Assembly (NCBI GenBank): GCA_016290175.1
Contig: JAEETD010000021.1
Coordinates: forward strand, 1-40,370
Direction of reading: 5' to 3'
Source: Prevotella sp.
GTDB lineage: Bacteria > Bacteroidota > Bacteroidia > Bacteroidales > Bacteroidaceae
Length of the DNA: 40,370 nt
The stretch's first letter is position 1. Each line of letters starts with the position of its first letter. The position numbers and the translations under genes are program-made. This document shows positions 15,708 to 24,274 of the stretch, one piece after another. The notes under the pieces are model-generated. The model had not been told where the DNA came from and ran no database searches. It was given only the letters and a program-made list of their open reading frames with translations.

Positions 15708-18700
15708 TTAATTGATCTTATAATCCATTACATTCGAATGACTCTCAATATAATCGACGAGTGTATGCCGCACATCGACACCTCTGTTAGGTGAGCGCAA
15801 CAACACATGGTGCTTGCCTAATGAATCGCGCAACTGGAAAAACAGCTTTGTCTTGCCGGGATTCTCGGCTATCAGTTCGTTGAGCTCTGCTACGATCTGC
15901 TCGTCGAGCTCATCGGAAATCAGCGAGATGGTAATGCTGTCGATGGCCTTCTCCTTCACCGACTGCAGCAGCTCGACATTCTGGATCTTCAGTTCCTTCT
16001 GATCAGAGTTACGGAAACGTTGCATCATCTTACCGGTGATATAGAGCGAAGCACCAATATAGAATTTGCCGCTCAGGTTAAACCAGTCATCGCCGAAGAG
16101 TGCCAGTTCACCAGAACCCTCGAAGTCCTCGAGCGTCACCAATCCCCACTGTTTGTTATCTCTGCCGTATCTGGTCTGTACGGCTGTCACAATGCCTCCC
16201 AACGTAACGTCTTCGCGGTCGCGGAGGGCAACGCCCCTATCTGCCAGTTCCGAACAACGGGCATTGCAGAGGTTATCGAGAATGATCTTGTATTCGTCCA
16301 GCGGATGGGCAGAGAGATAGATACCCACCAGATCGCGCTCCTTATTCAGGCGTTCGATATCGCTCCATCGCACATCATTCTTTGGCACAGGCGGCTGGGC
16401 AATCTCCACCCCCTCGCCAAAGGCACCGAAGAGCGAGTTCTGCATCTCGGTCTTTTCCTGCTGATAGTTCTGTCCATAACGTACAAGCGTATCAAGGAAC
16501 ATCTCACCTTTGGCATTCGTGGCGAAATAGTCCTCTCGACGGATGCCGAAGCTGTCGAAACCGCCACTCAGAGCCAAGCTCTCGAAGGCCTTACGGTTGA
16601 CGGATGAGAAGCTGACACGCTGGGCGAAGTCGTAGATGCTCTTGTATGGGCCGTTTTTCTCGCGTTCCTCGATAATGGCGAGGGCTGCAGAATCGCCCAT
16701 ACCCTTGATGGCACCCAGACCGAAACGGATCTCGCCATGATGGTTCACACCGAACTTCTCGTACGATTCGTTGACATCGGGTCCCAACGTAGCGATGCCC
16801 ATTGCCTTACACTCGTCCATGAGTTTGGTGATTTCCGTTATCTGATCCCTACGACGGCTCATGATGGCAGCCATGAACTCTGCAGGATAGTTGGCCTTGA
16901 TATAAGCCGTCTGATAGGCTACCCACGAATAGCAGGCTGCATGCGACTTATTAAAGGCGTAGGAGGCAAAAGCTTCCCAGTCGCCCCAGATCTTATCAAG
17001 TATCTTCGGATCGTGACCGTTCTTCTTGCCGCCCTCGATAAACTTGGGCTTCATGGCGTCGACGATATCCTTCTTCTTCTTACCCATCGCCTTACGAAGG
17101 GCATCGCTCTCACCACGGGTGAAGTCGGCCAGAAGGCGCGACAACAACATCACCTGCTCCTGATAGACCGTAATGCCATAGGTATCCTTCAAGTATTTCT
17201 CCATAATGGGGATATCATAGGTGATCGGCTCCTCGCCGTGCTTACGACGGATGAACTGCGGGATATAGCTCATAGGTCCCGGACGGTAGAGGGCATTCAT
17301 GGCAATGAGGTCCTCGAACACGGTGGGCTTGAGTTCACGCAGGTATTTCTGCATGCCCTGCGACTCAAACTGGAAAGTGCCGACGGTACGTCCCTGCTGA
17401 TAGAGCTCGTAGGTCTTGGCATCGTCGATGGGAATCTTATCGAGGTCGATGTCGATGCCCCGTGTACGTTTGATATTGGCGCAGGCTTCCTTCAACTCCG
17501 AGAGGGTCTTCAATCCCAGGAAGTCCATCTTGATCAGGCCCGTCGACTCGATGACGTGTCCGTCATACTGTGTGCAATTGGTCTTGGTACCCTTGAAGTC
17601 AGGGTCATCTGCCGTCGATACAGGCACATGATCAGAAATCGGGTCACGGCAGATAATGAAGCCACAAGCGTGGATACCCGTACCTCTCACGGTGCCCTCG
17701 AGCATCTTGGCATATTTGATGGTGTTGGCGAGAGCCATATCCGAGGAAGCCTCCGCCTCGCGCAATTCCGGCACATACTTAATGGCATTGCCGAGGTTCA
17801 TCTTCGTCGCCTTACCGTCTGGGCCATCTGGCAGACGATCCGGGATAGCCTTACAGAGAGCGTTGGAAATGCTCAGAGGAACCTTCTCGACACGGGCCAC
17901 ATCCTTGAGGGAGTTCTTCGTGGCCATCGTGGCATAGGTAATGATATGGGCACAGTTCTCATGACCATACTTATCCTCCACCCATTTCAGCACTTTACCT
18001 CGTCCGTCATCGTCGAAGTCGGTATCGATATCAGGGAGTGAGATACGATCAGGATTGAGGAAACGCTCAAACAGCAGGTCATATTTCAGAGGGTCTATCT
18101 TCGTGATACCCAGACAATAGGCCACCACACTACCAGCAGCAGAGCCACGTCCCGGACCCACCATCACCCCTAATTCGTCGCGGGCGGAGTTGATGAAGTC
18201 CTGCACAATGAGGAAGTAGCCCGGAAAGCCCATCGTTTTCATGATATGGAGTTCGAACTTCACACGCTCCAACACCTCAGTAGGGAGTGGGTCGCCATAA
18301 ATGCGTCTGGCACCCTCGTAGGCGAGCTTAGCCAGATAGTCGGCCTCGAACTTGATGCGATAAATCTTATCATAGCCACCAAGTTTCTTGATTTTCTTCT
18401 CACCTTCTTCAGGCGAAAGCTGATTCTCACCGTTCTCATCGGTAGTGAACTCATCATAGAGCTGCTGCTCCGTGAACTTCTGCCGCCACTCTTCTTCTGT
18501 TCCGAAATCCTCGGGAATGGGGAAGAAAGGCATGATGGGATCGTTGTCGAGGCTATAGACCTCCACCTTATTTAATATATCAAGGGTGTTCGACAAGGCC
18601 TCAGGCACATCGCTGAAGATATCGTTCATCTCCTGCTGCGTCTTAAACCACTCCTGCTTGGAATAGAGCATACGGGTGGGATCGTCGAGATCCTTGCCCG

Positions 18701-19442
18701 TAGAGAGACAGAGCAGATGGTCGTGGGCTTCGGCATTCTCCTTATCCACGAAATGGGCATCGTTGGTACACACCAGTTTGATACCATATTCCTTTGCCAG
18801 TTCGATAAGCACCTTGTTGGCCTGTTGCTGCAGGGGGAAGGTCTCGCGGTTGGCTCTCTGAAGGGGATCGGTCACCTCATGACGCTGCAGTTCCAGATAG
18901 TAGTCATCACCCCAGAGACGCTTGTGCCATTCTATCGCCTCACGGGCACCGGCGATATCACCCTTCAGGATCTTCGCAGGTACCTCACCGGCAATACAGG
19001 CAGAACAGACTATCAGGTCCTCATGGTATTTCTCGAGTTCCATACGGTCTGTACGCGGACGGTTATAGAAGCCTTCGACCCAGGAGTTGCTGACAAGTTT
19101 GATGAGGTTCTTATAGCCATTGGCATTCTTGGCCAGCACGATGAGGTGATAGCCGCCGAGGTCTTCCTTCGTCTCACGCAGACTCTTGTCACCACGACGG
19201 GCTACATACATCTCACATCCGAAGATGGGCTTGAAAGGTTCGAGGCCCTCTTTCTTACGTGTCTTGTTCACGCCCATGCAAATGTCGTGAAATTCTTTAA
19301 TACCGAACATATCTCCGTGATCGGTGATGGCCATGCCCCGCATGCCGTCCTTAACAGCTTTGTCTACAAGCTTTTGAATACTCGACTGTCCATCAAGTAT
19401 TGAATAATATGTATGTACGTGCAGATGTATGAAATCTTCCAT
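15708..19442 (-). CDS. dnaE: DNA polymerase III alpha subunit
   Basis: 1244 residues. N-terminal PHP domain starting HLHVHTYYSILDG (His6, His8, His10). The polymerase core contains GPGRGSAAGS and the catalytic PDIDTDFDDDGR near residue 470, then FQFESQGM, LYRPGPM and GITVYQEQVM, followed by a helix-hairpin-helix region and an OB fold (VTLGGIVTAVQTRYGR). This is the replicative polymerase subunit of the holoenzyme. The intact PHP histidines suggest the domain still binds metal. It heads an operon with trxA and a hypothetical gene, and a promoter lies about 35 bases upstream. Confidence 0.97.
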   Translation of the reverse strand: MEDFIHLHVHTYYSILDGQSSIQKLVDKAVKDGMRGMAITDHGDMFGIKEFHDICMGVNKTRKKEGLEPFKPIFGCEMYVARRGDKSLRETKEDLGGYHLIVLAKNANGYKNLIKLVSNSWVEGFYNRPRTDRMELEKYHEDLIVCSACIAGEVPAKILKGDIAGAREAIEWHKRLWGDDYYLELQRHEVTDPLQRANRETFPLQQQANKVLIELAKEYGIKLVCTNDAHFVDKENAEAHDHLLCLSTGKDLDDPTRMLYSKQEWFKTQQEMNDIFSDVPEALSNTLDILNKVEVYSLDNDPIMPFFPIPEDFGTEEEWRQKFTEQQLYDEFTTDENGENQLSPEEGEKKIKKLGGYDKIYRIKFEADYLAKLAYEGARRIYGDPLPTEVLERVKFELHIMKTMGFPGYFLIVQDFINSARDELGVMVGPGRGSAAGSVVAYCLGITKIDPLKYDLLFERFLNPDRISLPDIDTDFDDDGRGKVLKWVEDKYGHENCAHIITYATMATKNSLKDVARVEKVPLSISNALCKAIPDRLPDGPDGKATKMNLGNAIKYVPELREAEASSDMALANTIKYAKMLEGTVRGTGIHACGFIICRDPISDHVPVSTADDPDFKGTKTNCTQYDGHVIESTGLIKMDFLGLKTLSELKEACANIKRTRGIDIDLDKIPIDDAKTYELYQQGRTVGTFQFESQGMQKYLRELKPTVFEDLIAMNALYRPGPMSYIPQFIRRKHGEEPITYDIPIMEKYLKDTYGITVYQEQVMLLSRLLADFTRGESDALRKAMGKKKKDIVDAMKPKFIEGGKKNGHDPKILDKIWGDWEAFASYAFNKSHAACYSWVAYQTAYIKANYPAEFMAAIMSRRRDQITEITKLMDECKAMGIATLGPDVNESYEKFGVNHHGEIRFGLGAIKGMGDSAALAIIEEREKNGPYKSIYDFAQRVSFSSVNRKAFESLALSGGFDSFGIRREDYFATNAKGEMFLDTLVRYGQNYQQEKTEMQNSLFGAFGEGVEIAQPPVPKNDVRWSDIERLNKERDLVGIYLSAHPLDEYKIILDNLCNARCSELADRGVALRDREDVTLGGIVTAVQTRYGRDNKQWGLVTLEDFEGSGELALFGDDWFNLSGKFYIGASLYITGKMMQRFRNSDQKELKIQNVELLQSVKEKAIDSITISLISDELDEQIVAELNELIAENPGKTKLFFQLRDSLGKHHVLLRSPNRGVDVRHTLVDYIESHSNVMDYKIN

Positions 19443-19474
19443 ATTTTCAGAGAAAAAGCCCTATTGGCTGTTGG

Positions 19475-19482
19475 CAAAGATA
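19475..19482 (-). promoter_or_regulatory. Promoter -7 box of the dnaE operon
   Basis: TATCTTTG on the minus strand, 33 bases upstream of the dnaE ATG, giving a leader of about 25 nt. Confidence 0.7.
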
Positions 19483-19546
19483 CGGCTAATTATTGAGAAT
19501 ACCAAAAGAAATGGCAGAAAAATTTGTAACTTACGTTAAAAAGTTG

Positions 19547-19554
19547 TACCTTTG
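19547..19554 (+). promoter_or_regulatory. Promoter of the psd-pssA operon
   Basis: TACCTTTG with TTTG at 19523-19526 and a 20-bp spacer, a complete Bacteroidetes promoter upstream of the ATG at 19587. Confidence 0.8.
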
Positions 19555-19586
19555 CACACAAATTAATAACGACACCTAATTAAATA

Positions 19587-20276
19587 ATGGGAGAAAGAAT
19601 CAAAAAACTGAAGAAAATCAGGATTCATCGCGAAGGTACCCATGAACTCACATGGAGCGCTTTGGCCATTGTTGGCATCGCCTATCTGCTCTGGTATTCA
19701 TTCAGCACTACCATACCTTTCTGGATCTTCATCGTCGTCTTTGGCGCTGCCTGGCTCATGGCGCTGAACTTCTATCGCTGCCCTATCCGCTATTACAACG
19801 GTGACACGGATAAGTTGGTTGTTGCGCCTGCCGACGGCAAGATCGTAGTAGTAGAAGAGGCTGAGGAAAACGAGTACTTTCACGACAAGCGCCTGATGAT
19901 CTCTATCTTCATGAGTCCGCTGAACGTACATGCCAACTGGTTCCCCATCGATGGCAAGGTGAAGTTTGTCCACCATCAGGATGGCAACTACCACAAAGCC
20001 TGGCTCCCCAAGGCCAGCGAGGAGAACGAGCATGCCGACATCATGATTACCACGCCTGATGGCGAGGATGTGTTGGTGCGCCAGATAGCAGGTGCCCTGG
20101 CGCGTCGCATCGTGACCTATGCCAAAGAGGGTGAGGAGTGTTATATCGACGAGCATCTGGGCTTTATCAAGCTAGGCTCGCGTGTGGATGTCTTCCTGCC
20201 ACTGACCGCCAAGGCCTGCGTCACTATGGGACAGCCCACAACTGGTGATCAGACCGTCATTGCAAAAATGAAGTGA
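19587..20276 (+). CDS. psd: Phosphatidylserine decarboxylase
   Basis: 229 residues, the short form of the family. An N-terminal membrane region (about 22-55) is followed by [14 protein letters not shown] and [20 protein letters not shown]. The self-processing motif is LGSR at 196-199: cleavage before Ser198 yields the pyruvoyl group needed for decarboxylation of phosphatidylserine to phosphatidylethanolamine. Many relatives have LGST; Arg here fits the short type. pssA, encoding the preceding enzyme, follows 3 bases later, so both steps of phosphatidylethanolamine synthesis are in one operon, with DUF4834 behind. Confidence 0.93.
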   Translation: MGERIKKLKKIRIHREGTHELTWSALAIVGIAYLLWYSFSTTIPFWIFIVVFGAAWLMALNFYRCPIRYYNGDTDKLVVAPADGKIVVVEEAEENEYFHDKRLMISIFMSPLNVHANWFPIDGKVKFVHHQDGNYHKAWLPKASEENEHADIMITTPDGEDVLVRQIAGALARRIVTYAKEGEECYIDEHLGFIKLGSRVDVFLPLTAKACVTMGQPTTGDQTVIAKMK

Positions 20277-20279
20277 ATA

Positions 20280-20996
20280 GTGAGCATTAAGAAACATATT
20301 CCCAATACCATTACCTGCTGCAACCTCATTTCAGGCTGCATCGCAACGTATTTCGCCTTCATGGGTGATGCCCGGCTGGCGTTGCTTTTCATCGTAATCG
20401 GTGCGGTGTTCGATTTCTTTGACGGTATGACAGCACGTCTGTTGCACGTTTCCTCACCTATCGGAAAAGAGCTTGATTCGCTGGCCGACGACATTACTTT
20501 CGGCTTCGCGCCCTCAGCCATCGTGTTCAATTATCTTTGCACGTTCCATATCCATTGGCCCGTTCTTCCCTTCCTTGCCTTCATCATGGCTGCCTTCTCT
20601 GCCCTCCGGTTGGCTAAGTTCAACCTCGATGAGCGACAGGCCTTAGGATTCATCGGGCTCCCTACCCCTGCCAATGCCCTCTTCTGGGGATCACTGATTG
20701 TTGGTTTGGAGAACTGGAGTGCGGTAGCAAACTCTCAACTCTCAACTCTCAATTCTCAACTTCCCTATCTCGTTCTTATTGGAACCTTCATCAGCTGCTG
20801 GCTTCTTATTGCCGAAATACCCATGTTCGCCCTGAAGTTCAAGACCTGGGGCTGGAAGGGCAATGAGATAAAATACATTTTCATCCTCTCGTGCATACCG
20901 CTGCTGCTCTTCCTGGGCGTGAGCGGACTTGCAGCCATCATCGCATGGTATGTTATCCTATCCATTATTACAACCAAGAAAAGTAAAACAAACTAA
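20280..20996 (+). CDS. pssA: CDP-diacylglycerol-serine O-phosphatidyltransferase
   Basis: 238 residues, an integral membrane enzyme making phosphatidylserine from CDP-diacylglycerol and serine. The CDP-alcohol phosphatidyltransferase motif is complete: DFFDGMTARLL, then SSPIGKELDSLADD (D-x2-D-G-x2-A-R-x8-G-x3-D-x3-D). The start is probably the GTG at 20280, since family members begin close to KKHIPN and no ATG is available there. An in-frame heptamer array (20730-20762) adds NSQLSTLNSQL in a loop between two membrane helices. It lies directly after psd. Confidence 0.92.
   Translation: MSIKKHIPNTITCCNLISGCIATYFAFMGDARLALLFIVIGAVFDFFDGMTARLLHVSSPIGKELDSLADDITFGFAPSAIVFNYLCTFHIHWPVLPFLAFIMAAFSALRLAKFNLDERQALGFIGLPTPANALFWGSLIVGLENWSAVANSQLSTLNSQLPYLVLIGTFISCWLLIAEIPMFALKFKTWGWKGNEIKYIFILSCIPLLLFLGVSGLAAIIAWYVILSIITTKKSKTN
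20730..20762 (+). repeat. Heptamer array inside pssA, stop-free orientation
   Basis: CTCAACT/CTCAATT units repeat about four times within the coding region. It is the reverse orientation of the TGA-bearing heptamers between genes, so the reading frame stays open. Confidence 0.7.
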
Positions 20997-21005
20997 AGAC
21001 CTGTT

Positions 21006-21386
21006 ATGTTCAAATTCATCATCGGCCTCATCATTTTCGGCTTGATAGCCCTAGCCATCATCATATTAGTGGTCATCAATTTCACCTATAAAGGCTTCCG
21101 TCAGCTGCGCAAGGCGGCAGAAGACCAGTACGAACTGAACCAGAAGCGGAAGGAGCAGAAGGAGAAGAATCCCTTTGGCGAAGACTATTTCAAGAGTGCC
21201 GACGGCGGTTCTCAGCAACGGACCCGTTATGCCCATCAGACCCGGCAATCCCAGCAGCCATCACAAAAAAACACCACCCGTAAGACAACTACGAGCGGTG
21301 GTGTAACGATTATCGACGAACGCGAGCCTGACAAGAAGATCTTCAGCCACGACGACGGCGAATACGTTGAGTTCGAAGAGGTTTGA
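21006..21386 (+). CDS. DUF4834 family membrane protein
   Basis: 126 residues. One N-terminal transmembrane helix (about 4-27), a basic helix (GFRQLRKAAEDQYELNQKRKE), NPFGEDYF, a Gln/Ser/Thr-rich linker, and a C-terminal acidic motif (VTIIDEREPDKKIFSHDDGEYVEFEE). This matches the DUF4834 pattern of Bacteroidetes, function unknown. It follows pssA by 9 bases and is probably co-transcribed with psd and pssA. It ends 7 bases from the convergent end of pyrH. Confidence 0.8.
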   Translation: MFKFIIGLIIFGLIALAIIILVVINFTYKGFRQLRKAAEDQYELNQKRKEQKEKNPFGEDYFKSADGGSQQRTRYAHQTRQSQQPSQKNTTRKTTTSGGVTIIDEREPDKKIFSHDDGEYVEFEEV

Positions 21387-21393
21387 GGCAGGT

Positions 21394-22107
21394 CTACGGA
21401 TGCACCAAGGTGCCGATAGGCTCACCATTCATCACTTTTTTCAGATTCCCGACTACGTCCATATTGAAGACGTAGATAGGCAGGTTGTTGTCCTGACACA
21501 TACAGACAGCCGAGAGATCCATCACCTTCAGACCACGATTGAGCACCTCCTGATAAGAGATTTCCTCAAACTTCGTCGCCGTGGGATCCTTCTCAGGGTC
21601 AGCGGTATAGACACCGTCCACACGTGTACCTTTCAGCATCACATCAGCCTCGATCTCCACACCACGCAGACTGGAGCCAGTATCCGTAGTGAAATAAGGC
21701 TGGCCCGTGCCTGCTGAGAAGATGCACACATAACCGGCCTCCATTGCCTCGATGGCCTTCCACTTGCTGTAGAACTCACCGATAGGCTCCATACGGATAG
21801 CCGTCAGCACCTTGTTCTTCACACCCTCTGCATCGAGGGCACTGCTCAGTGCCAGTGAGTTGATCACAGTGGCGCACATACCCATCTGGTCGCCCTTCAC
21901 ACGGTCGAAACCCTTCTTGGCACCACTCAGACCGCGGAAGATGTTTCCGCCACCAATCACAATTCCGATCTGGACACCCATCTCAGATACTTCCTTAATC
22001 TGATGTGCATAGTCACCCAGACGCTCAGGGTCGATACCGTGTCCCTGCTTTCCCATCAGGCTTTCACCCGATAACTTCAATAGAATTCGTTTAAATCTCA
22101 TACTCAT
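21394..22107 (-). CDS. pyrH: UMP kinase
   Basis: 237 residues. The amino-acid-kinase fold is shown by RILLKLSGESLMG, IGIVIGGGNIFRG, GDQMGMCATVINSLAL, FSAGTGQPYFTTDT, ADVMLKGTRVDGVY and MDLSAVCMC. It phosphorylates UMP to UDP with ATP; hexameric and cytosolic. An internal ATG two codons downstream (MRFKRIL) is an alternative start. It lies 26 bases after birA on the same strand, so the two probably share the birA promoter. Confidence 0.96.
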   Translation of the reverse strand: MSMRFKRILLKLSGESLMGKQGHGIDPERLGDYAHQIKEVSEMGVQIGIVIGGGNIFRGLSGAKKGFDRVKGDQMGMCATVINSLALSSALDAEGVKNKVLTAIRMEPIGEFYSKWKAIEAMEAGYVCIFSAGTGQPYFTTDTGSSLRGVEIEADVMLKGTRVDGVYTADPEKDPTATKFEEISYQEVLNRGLKVMDLSAVCMCQDNNLPIYVFNMDVVGNLKKVMNGEPIGTLVHP

Positions 22108-22133
22108 TTACATTTTATATTATTATTTGGCAA

Positions 22134-22883
22134 TTAAATGACAAACTGCACCTCTTTAAAGGCATAAAGCCGTTCACGACCTTCCTGGTCCACAAGCAGA
22201 AGTCTGCCGTCTGGCAGCACATCCATTAGCCTTGCGGTAAAACGACTTGTTTTATCCTCGTAGAGACTATCTTTTCCTCTCTTGAAGAGCCTTTCCCTGT
22301 AATCAAAACAACTTGTTTTACACTGTGAGACCCGTTCAAAGGCTTCGAGGAAACATTTTAGCAACGCATCACGGTCTGTCTCCTGTCCTGTCAGCTGATA
22401 CAGGGAGACAGGATTGGGGGCATCGCTCAGAAACACACGCTGATTCACATTCAGGCCGATACCGATGATGCTGTCCTTGATCACTGAGCCCTGCAGACGG
22501 TTTTCTATCAGGATGCCACAGATCTTCCTGTCGCCCACATAGATGTCATTCGGCCATTTGATCTCCGCCCTATCCTTCATATATGTTTCCAGCGTCTCAC
22601 AGAGGGCAACGGACACTACCTCCGTGATATGAAACTGCTCATTAGCAGGAATCCCCTCCGGATGAATCAGCATCGAGAACGTCAGGTTCTTACCTCTTTC
22701 GCTCTCCCACGAATTACTGCCACAGCCTTTCCCCGCTGTCTGGTACTCCGCCACAACAACGATGACACAGGGGGACGGTTCTTTTGTTACATCGCGCGAT
22801 GTAACAAAAGAACCGTCCCCCTGTGTCATCAGCCAGCGGTTGGTGGAGTCTGTTTCCTCGATATGAATAATCTTAAAATCCAT
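22134..22883 (-). CDS. birA: Biotin-[acetyl-CoA-carboxylase] ligase carrying a palindrome-encoded insert
   Basis: 249 residues from the ATG at 22883-22881. A longer frame would run through the tadA gene and upstream of the promoter and is rejected. Motifs: ETDSTN (10-15), YQTAGKG (47-53), ERGKNLTFS, IKWPNDIYV, CGILIE and GIGLNVNQ, all diagnostic for biotin protein ligase, which makes biotinyl-AMP and biotinylates carboxylase carrier proteins. The N-terminal repressor helix-turn-helix of Escherichia coli BirA is absent. Residues 19-41 are encoded entirely by a 70-bp perfect palindrome (22761-22830) and stand between STN and QTAGKG, where the chain is usually much shorter. The insert is in frame, so the enzyme may still function. 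Confidence 0.93.
   Translation of the reverse strand: MDFKIIHIEETDSTNRWLMTQGDGSFVTSRDVTKEPSPCVIVVVAEYQTAGKGCGSNSWESERGKNLTFSMLIHPEGIPANEQFHITEVVSVALCETLETYMKDRAEIKWPNDIYVGDRKICGILIENRLQGSVIKDSIIGIGLNVNQRVFLSDAPNPVSLYQLTGQETDRDALLKCFLEAFERVSQCKTSCFDYRERLFKRGKDSLYEDKTSRFTARLMDVLPDGRLLLVDQEGRERLYAFKEVQFVI
22761..22830. repeat. 70-bp perfect palindrome (REP-like) inside birA
   Basis: Each arm is 35 bases with no loop, running from GATGACACAGGGGGACGG through the centre ATCGCGCGAT to CCGTCCCCCTGTGTCATC. I recall the GGGGACGGTTCTTTTGT element as a dispersed repeat in several gut bacteria, of the kind mobilised by REP-associated Y1 transposases. No such transposase is in this window. Confidence 0.85.
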
Positions 22884-22893
22884 AATCCGCTTG

Positions 22894-22901
22894 CAAAGAT
22901 A
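22894..22901 (-). promoter_or_regulatory. Promoter -7 box of birA
   Basis: TATCTTTG on the minus strand, 10 bases from the birA ATG, so the mRNA would have a very short leader. It interlocks with the divergent tadA promoter. Confidence 0.65.
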
Positions 22902-22913
22902 CAAATATTTTTG

Positions 22914-22921
22914 TAATTTTG
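22914..22921 (+). promoter_or_regulatory. Promoter -7 box of tadA
   Basis: TAATTTTG with CTTG 20 bases upstream (22890-22893). The ATG at 22926 begins 5 bases after the box, so the tadA mRNA is probably leaderless or nearly so. Confidence 0.6.
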
Positions 22922-22925
22922 CAGC

Positions 22926-23378
22926 ATGATTGAGCAAGAACAACAGAAAAAAGACGAATTCTTCATGCAGCGGGCACTCGACGAGGCCCGTATGGCTTAT
23001 AAGGAAGGTGAGATACCCATCGGTGCTGTGGTGGTATGCAAGGACCGCATCATTGCCCGCAGTCATAACCTCACGGAGACACTCTGCGATGTGACGGCCC
23101 ATGCTGAGATGCAGGCCATCACCTCAGCTGCGAACCTCCTGGGAGGGAAGTATCTCACCGACTGCACCCTCTACGTCACCGTCGAGCCCTGTGTGATGTG
23201 TGCCGGTGCCATCGGCTGGGCACAGATTCCACGCATTGTCTATGGCTGTCTCGACGAAAAAAGGGGCTATCATGAGTTTGCGCCAAAAGCCATGCATCCC
23301 AAGGCCACCATTGTGGGGGGAGTCTTGGAAGAAGAATGTCGCCAGCTGATGCAGGACTTCTTCAAGCAGCGAAGATAA
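22926..23378 (+). CDS. tadA: tRNA adenosine(34) deaminase
   Basis: 150 residues. Cytidine-deaminase fold with zinc site HAE (THAEMQAI) and PCVMC, and the catalytic Glu in the HAE motif. IPIGAVVV, NLTETLCDVTAHAE and GCLDEKRGYHEF support TadA over other deaminases. It converts A34 to inosine in tRNA-Arg(ACG); cytosolic. It is divergent from birA and ends 7 bases from the convergent BACON lipoprotein gene. Confidence 0.93.
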   Translation: MIEQEQQKKDEFFMQRALDEARMAYKEGEIPIGAVVVCKDRIIARSHNLTETLCDVTAHAEMQAITSAANLLGGKYLTDCTLYVTVEPCVMCAGAIGWAQIPRIVYGCLDEKRGYHEFAPKAMHPKATIVGGVLEEECRQLMQDFFKQRR

Positions 23379-23385
23379 CAGAGTT

Positions 23386-24093
23386 TTATTGGTCTTCTGC
23401 CTTCAGGGAATCTGGAAGGAAGGCAGCCTGATAGAATTTCAGGGTGTCAAGTGTGACATGCCGGTTATCGCCGACACCGATAGCGAGGAAGAAATGGCCC
23501 TCACGGGGAATGGAGTCCGTATTCGGCAGCACACGCATCCATTTCAGATTGCCTTTACCCTCCTTGCTCTCAGCACGGGTATCAGTCTGTGTAGAGTCCT
23601 TCTTACGGGTATCCTCCAGAAATTTGAACAGGTGGCTCGAGACATAGAGTTGCAGACTGTCAGAGGCATTCGTCCTGAAACCCACATCCATCAGACCGCC
23701 TTCTGCCGGCAGACTGAGTTCCTCCTGATCCCACTCCGCATATTCGTCACGCTGTTTGACCTCCACCGTACGCAACTCGCCATCTGCCACCAGGGTGACA
23801 ATAGCGGTACGCTCCTTACCTGTGAGATTCTTCTCGGTGGTAATCACCTTCAGCGTGTCAGTACCTCCGGGACCCGATTCCTTCATCACCTGCAACCAGG
23901 GTTCCGGACTCGTTGCCTTCCAGGAACTGCTGGCATGAAACAGGAACATACTCACCTGATTCGGAATCGAATACAATTCCGCAGAAGTGTCAGAGTAGAT
24001 CCTGACACCTCCTACTTTATCCTGCAGACATCCCGTCAACGACACCACCGTCGCCACAAGACAAGTCCAGAATGTAAATTGCCTCTGTTTCAT
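23386..24093 (-). CDS. BACON-domain lipoprotein
   Basis: 235 residues. Lipoprotein signal ending SLTGC (Cys22). Residues about 50-115 read as a BACON-type domain: SSWKATSPEPWLQVMKE, then TLKVITTEKNLTGKERTAIVTLVADGE and VEVKQR. A second beta-rich part follows (EELSLPAEGGLMDVGFRTNASDSLQLYV). BACON domains are common in Bacteroidetes envelope proteins and may bind glycans or mucin. It has its own promoter box on the minus strand at 24130-24137, facing away from the SusC promoter. Its ligand is unknown. Confidence 0.75.
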   Translation of the reverse strand: MKQRQFTFWTCLVATVVSLTGCLQDKVGGVRIYSDTSAELYSIPNQVSMFLFHASSSWKATSPEPWLQVMKESGPGGTDTLKVITTEKNLTGKERTAIVTLVADGELRTVEVKQRDEYAEWDQEELSLPAEGGLMDVGFRTNASDSLQLYVSSHLFKFLEDTRKKDSTQTDTRAESKEGKGNLKWMRVLPNTDSIPREGHFFLAIGVGDNRHVTLDTLKFYQAAFLPDSLKAEDQ

Positions 24094-24129
24094 ACGGACA
24101 AATTGTTAATTTTTCGTGCAATGACGTTG

Positions 24130-24137
24130 CAAAAGTA
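24130..24137 (-). promoter_or_regulatory. Promoter -7 box of the BACON lipoprotein gene
   Basis: TACTTTTG on the minus strand, about 37 bases upstream of the ATG at 24093. Confidence 0.5.
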
Positions 24138-24221
24138 GCAAATATCGCCCGAAGGAGCCCCATTCTGATGCAAAAAATCCACATTTTTATAAAATTATTT
24201 GTTTTTTAGGAATATTTTAAC

Positions 24222-24229
24222 TACCTTTG
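24222..24229 (+). promoter_or_regulatory. Promoter of the SusC/SusD operon
   Basis: TACCTTTG with TTTG at 24198-24201 and a 20-bp spacer. The leader to the ATG at 24275 is about 40 nt. Confidence 0.8.
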
Positions 24230-24274
24230 CACCCTAGTGTGTATTCAAATTTAACTTAATTAATAACCAAATTT

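Noticed and set aside
16737..18041. 434-residue plus-strand ORF opposite dnaE
   Set aside because: Antisense shadow of the well-supported polymerase gene.
22884..23102. 73-residue N-terminal extension of BirA
   Set aside because: It is antisense to tadA, upstream of the birA promoter, and adds no helix-turn-helix.
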